Assembly (NCBI GenBank): GCA_949361645.1 | Contig: OX442417.1 | Coordinates: 2,981,026 to 3,045,025, forward strand | Reading direction: 5' to 3' | Length of the DNA stretch: 64,000 nucleotides | DNA from: Spongilla lacustris | Taxonomy: Eukaryota; Porifera; Demospongiae; Spongillida; Spongillidae | Shown here: positions 59,990 to 64,000 of the stretch, in pieces | How the letters are laid out: the number at the start of each line of letters is the position of its first letter | Position numbering within the stretch: the stretch's first letter is position 1 | The notes under the pieces: generated by a model | Seen by the model: only the letters and a program-made list of their open reading frames with translations | Told to the model about the DNA's origin: nothing | The model's database searches: none | Program-made: the position numbers and the translations under genes

Positions 59990-61990
59990 TGTACAATACA
60001 TGTACAAGCAGATTCATGTATTCAGTTCACTTATATTCACCATCTTCTTCAACTTCATCCGTTTAATATAGTAGTTATTTGAGGAGGTAGTAAATAATCT
60101 TCTTCTCTGCAACTTTTTTTTTTCAATACTTCTCCTAAATGTATCCTTATTCTGCTGATTCTTAACTTTATGTCCAGCATACCTGACCTGTGTTATGCAA
60201 AATTATCTTGCGGTTCGAGAGAATACAACCATAGCAGTGTTTTATTGATCTTACTTTTAACTTTGCTATCTAGAAATCCCACTTTCCTGCTTGTGCCTGG
60301 GCCAACTTAATCATTGCATTTTTTTTTTTTGCACTAAGCTATTTAGAACAGAGTGCTTTTTTTTTTCAATTTTTGACTTTCTGTATAATGCTTTTTGAAA
60401 ATACTGTATGGTTTGGCATTTTAACACTAGCAAGTACTCAACCTCATTTGATGTAATCAAATTCCTTCATTTTTTAAAGCACTTTTTCTTTCCTCGTACT
60501 TAGTGTAGCTATAGTTTATTGGTATGGATTGGGAAGTGCCCGTTTGGCAGAGCATTGACCAATGAAAGTGGATCTTTGAATGTATTTGTTTGGGATTCAT
60601 TTAAAGGCAATGTAAATTGCAGTAAGCCATTTCTTATATCAGGAGCTACAAGGGATCCATGCTCATCCTTTTACATATCCATGAGCCTATTGAGATCGAT
60701 AACTATCGTCATTCTAAATAGCAACAAAACATTGGTTGCGCAAATGCGCTTCAGTACAGTAATGCCCGTCTGGATACATGCATCTAATTAAACATGAACA
60801 TTTGACTTGAAAAGAACACTGTGTGGGCATCATCAAATTGCATGTTAATGTTACAATGACAGAAATAGAATTATTAGTTCAATCATCAACATAATGTCAT
60901 TTACGAACTTAGTTGATTGAAGAATGTGGTGCACAATAAAAAGGGTAGTCACAAATAACTTTATTTTAAGGAATGGCTATGTGCTTATGCTTTTTAGACC
61001 AATTAAACCTACTTAGTTAAAATATAAAAATACATTTACATAAGCTTGTCAGTACATATATGCTCTTTATTCATGCAGACCAACACAAATCGCCTGGGTG
61101 TTTAAAGCACCCTTTGGGCATCATCCAAACGTCCTCACACTTTGTAATATGATGAATCAATACCTGATTTAAATAACAATATACATCCTGTGATAGTTGG
61201 TTCACATTCAGAGTCAAGATGCATTCCCAAAATTATACTACAAATTGAATGCATCAAAGCAAAAATAGATCAGGAACCAGCTTGAAATTAGGCAATGGTG
61301 TTGCATTCTACAACCAATTGGCTCACTAAATCAAGCTGTGTAGTAGGACTAACCGCGCAGATCATCGAACATATTTCTGTGCTTGGTTGAGACAAACTTT
61401 ACGAAATACGTTTCCAGTTTTCAACGTAGCTTTAGATCATCGATTTATGGACCCACTTACGCGATTTATCAAAGTACCTACATGTACATGTAGATGAGAG
61501 CAAACATCTGCGAACGTAGCCGGAAAGAAGATGGGACACGTGATACATACTAATAGCATGAATGATACTGTAATAAATATACGTAATATAAGGGTTATTA
61601 ATAAAATATAACGTGTGATAAAGTCCCATCTCCTTTCCGACTACTTTCACAGACGTTTGCTCTCGTTAGCTGCGCAATGATTTATGAACAGATAACATAG
61701 GATGCGAGTTGCAAAAGGTCAAATGTGGTACAGTAGTTTAGTTAGCAAGTGTGCATAGTGCAGTAGATTTACATGTAAAGGTACTTTTGGCACGATTCCT
61801 GGGCCATAGTTAATGCCACCAAATCTCATTAGTCGCATTAATAAGTTGCAAAAAAAATGTATTAAAGCACATCAACACTACTTTCTGATAGCGGACAATG
61901 CAGTGGTATTTGACAGTTGAAAAGTGCATTTTCAAGATTAGATAATTAATTTTCTCTCCGGATTTGTTCATATACATTGTATTATAATAC
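59990..61990. other. unrecognised AT-rich region
   Basis: Homopolymer T tracts and no recognisable gene. The 60519-60791 frame has reasonable composition (NVFVWDSFKGNVNCSKPFLI) but no family was recognised. Confidence 0.3.
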
Positions 61991-61997
61991 TGTGGCT

Positions 61998-62087
61998 ATG
62001 TTTTTCGTGATATTTGGGTGCATGTACTCATTATGCTTCAATTATGACGAAGCTAAACCTCTCAATCCAGTGTTTCCCACAGCATAG
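61998..62087 (+). CDS. signal-peptide-like short ORF, possible lost first exon of the next gene
   Basis: ATG opens MFFVIFGCMYSLCFNYDEAK followed by PLNPVFPTA and a stop. The hydrophobic start looks like a signal peptide. CAGTGTTTCCCACAG at 62069, a common hAT-type terminus, begins within it, so the frame may have been cut by an insertion. Its link to the frame at 62292 is a guess. Confidence 0.22.
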   Translation: MFFVIFGCMYSLCFNYDEAKPLNPVFPTA

Positions 62088-62291
62088 CAAAAACAGGGCG
62101 CTCTGCCCTGTTAGAATTTTCCGGAAAATGGGTGTGGCCATACAATTAACTCACTCGCAGACAGTTTGCGACCACGCAAGCGCGATAGGAATTGAACGCG
62201 CGCGACGGACTGTTTGAATCAGTGCAATCGGCCAAAAGCGGACAGCACCCCCCCCCCCCCCCCCCCCCCCCCCACTGGTCGAAGTGGCCAG

Positions 62292-64000
62292 TGCAAACGT
62301 AATGCTTCATATTACTTTCAGTCTGGAACAGAATTTAAATATTTGCCTGGTGTACACCTGTTTGATTTAGGAGGTATTCTTTCAGTACAGGACATAGTGA
62401 ACATACGTTTGGTTGGATCAGATACCTTTACACAACGTTCAGTGGCTGAGGATGTTGAAGAATATGGATTTGACCCTTATGCTTATGACAGCAATATTTC
62501 CTACTTTCAATCATCAACAATCATCTTATGCACTAATCCTTCTGCACTTTCATTTTCCAATGTTACAAACCTTACTCTTGCAAATTTCACCATACTCAAC
62601 TGTGGACAATATGTAACAACTGTGACTATTAGTTCTAGTATTGACCTCTCCAATGTATACAACCTTCTGATAGATGGTCTCTCAGTTCAGAACAGCTCAG
62701 GATATGGCCTCTATGGACTGAATGTGTTAGGACAGTCTCAGATAATGAGGTCATCGTTTGTGGGCAATAACCAATTAGTGAAAAACGTTGTAAAACATGT
62801 GCCCATCAGAAACTGTATGAATGAAACAGGGCATTTATATTTATCTGAATACAAAGGTGGAAATGTGGAGTTTTTATATTCTGATATAAACTATACTTCC
62901 TCAAATTGTCAGCTTGACATTTCTTTGGTTCTTTTTGCATTGGGAATAAATGGTGACCTATGTGGTGCAGGTTTATCGCTCAGCTCAGATGAGTCCATGT
63001 ACATGTATAATCTGAGTATCAACATAGACGGTTTAGTTGCGTACAGAAATTATGGGTATGGTGCTAACTTCTATTTTGATATCTCATCTCCAATATCCAA
63101 CATAACACTAACCAACATATTCAGTGCATATGCTACATCAGTAGGGACTAGTGCATCGTATATCACGAATATCTCTACCATTGCATCGTGGTTTATGGTC
63201 ACTAATGCAACATTTGAATGTAACCTTTCACAAGAGGGATATGGATCATCAATATATATTGCTCACCAATCAGGATACGGTTATGCTACACTTCACAACT
63301 GTATATTCGCACAGGATCAAAGCTCGAGTTCTTTATACATCTACAACAGCAATAATTTATATTTTTCAGATTCATCATTTCATAGCTGCAATGTACGAGC
63401 AGATAATTCAATGTATGAAATGAATGATTGTGTTTTTCAAAACACTGTTGGGAGGTACTTTCTGTCTACAGTACTATTTTATGGAAACAACCAGTTTGTA
63501 CATTCTGAAATACTATTGCAATATTCTTATGTTTCTTTATCTCAAAATAACACCTTTATTCAATCCAGCATAAATGTTCAACATTCTACATTGTGTCTTC
63601 AAGGCAGTAACATGTTTATCAGTAATCTTGCTATCACATCAGGTGGAGGTATATTTCTGCAATCATCATATCTATACTTCTTAGCGAATTCAATTTCAAC
63701 ATTCATTAACAACACTTCAACCTATGGAGGTGCTATATACATTGGTTCGGATTCCGTTATATATTTCCAGTCACCAATAAATGTGACATTCCTTAATAAC
63801 ACAGCACTATATACTGGAGGAGCCATATATGTTGAAACACCAGACAGTACTACATGTTTCTATTCTCTTCTAGATTGTACAGACATTGAAGACATCCATC
63901 TTTATTTTGAAGGCAACTATGCTGGAGATGCAGGCAGTGTGTTGTATGGAGGCAATATTGATACTTGTCGGATGTTAGAAGAATCAAATTGCTCATACAA
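62292..64000 (+). CDS. large extracellular beta-helix protein (Pmp-like repeats), partial
   Basis: One frame is open without a stop for 569 codons from an acceptor-like CCAG|TGC at 62289-62291 to the window edge. It begins CKRNASYYFQSGTEFKYLPG-VHLFDLGG and is rich in Asn, Ser, Tyr and N-glycosylation sequons. Towards the end it carries GGGIFLQ, YGGAIYIG, TGGAIYVE and GDAGSVLYGG, the GG(A)I repeats of polymorphic outer-membrane-like right-handed beta-helices, with FINNTS/FLNNTA spacers. Such proteins are expanded in sponge genomes and are probably large cell-surface receptors or matrix proteins (inference from recollected families). A C homopolymer at 62250-62272 just upstream may hide an assembly error. 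Signal peptide, C-terminus and any membrane segment are not in the frame seen. Confidence 0.82.

Overview
The window looks like a repeat-laden stretch of an early-branching animal genome, most likely a marine sponge (inference). It has spliced genes with GT..AG introns, a secreted CAP-domain gene in two copies, a huge extracellular beta-helix (Pmp-like) reading frame, ZMYM/TTF-type hAT transposases and an R2-like retroelement with a restriction-like endonuclease. There are no operons and no bacterial signals. Two 200-base N runs are assembly gaps. No tRNA, rRNA or CRISPR was seen.

Layout. 1-9 kb: an intact 2,603-bp hAT-like transposon (transposase 1428-3590, minus), three near-perfect palindromic MITEs (4.25-7.68 kb) and a foldback element (8317-9172). 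9.4-22.1 kb: CAP gene copy A on the minus strand, four exons whose introns are swollen by a CCGG-target TIR element and by a 9.1-kb R2-like retroelement, itself split by a 5.4-kb TIR element carrying a 153-bp satellite. 22.5-25.7 kb: microsatellite and tandem arrays. 25.7-33.7 kb: an 8-kb TIR element flanked by TA that carries a 337-bp satellite, a RecQ-like helicase fragment, a strong-looking promoter and a nested 763-bp hAT copy. 36-46.9 kb: a collinear duplicate of 8.2-22.8 kb holding CAP copy B, also intact by my reading, with a different set of insertions, including a second copy of the 2,603-bp transposon that encodes an identical protein. 47.1-51.9 kb: a nest of hAT remnants. 52-62 kb: mostly unrecognised, with one good first-exon candidate (53402-53608) and simple repeats. 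62.29-64 kb: a reading frame open to the window edge, encoding a Cys- and Asn-rich surface protein with GGAIY repeats.

How it fits together. The real host genes supported here are the two CAP paralogs and the beta-helix gene. The CAP pair acts as a natural control: comparing A with B gives filled and empty sites, hence exact ends and target duplications, for several transposon families, and shows that all eight coding exons survived while introns grew by more than 10 kb.
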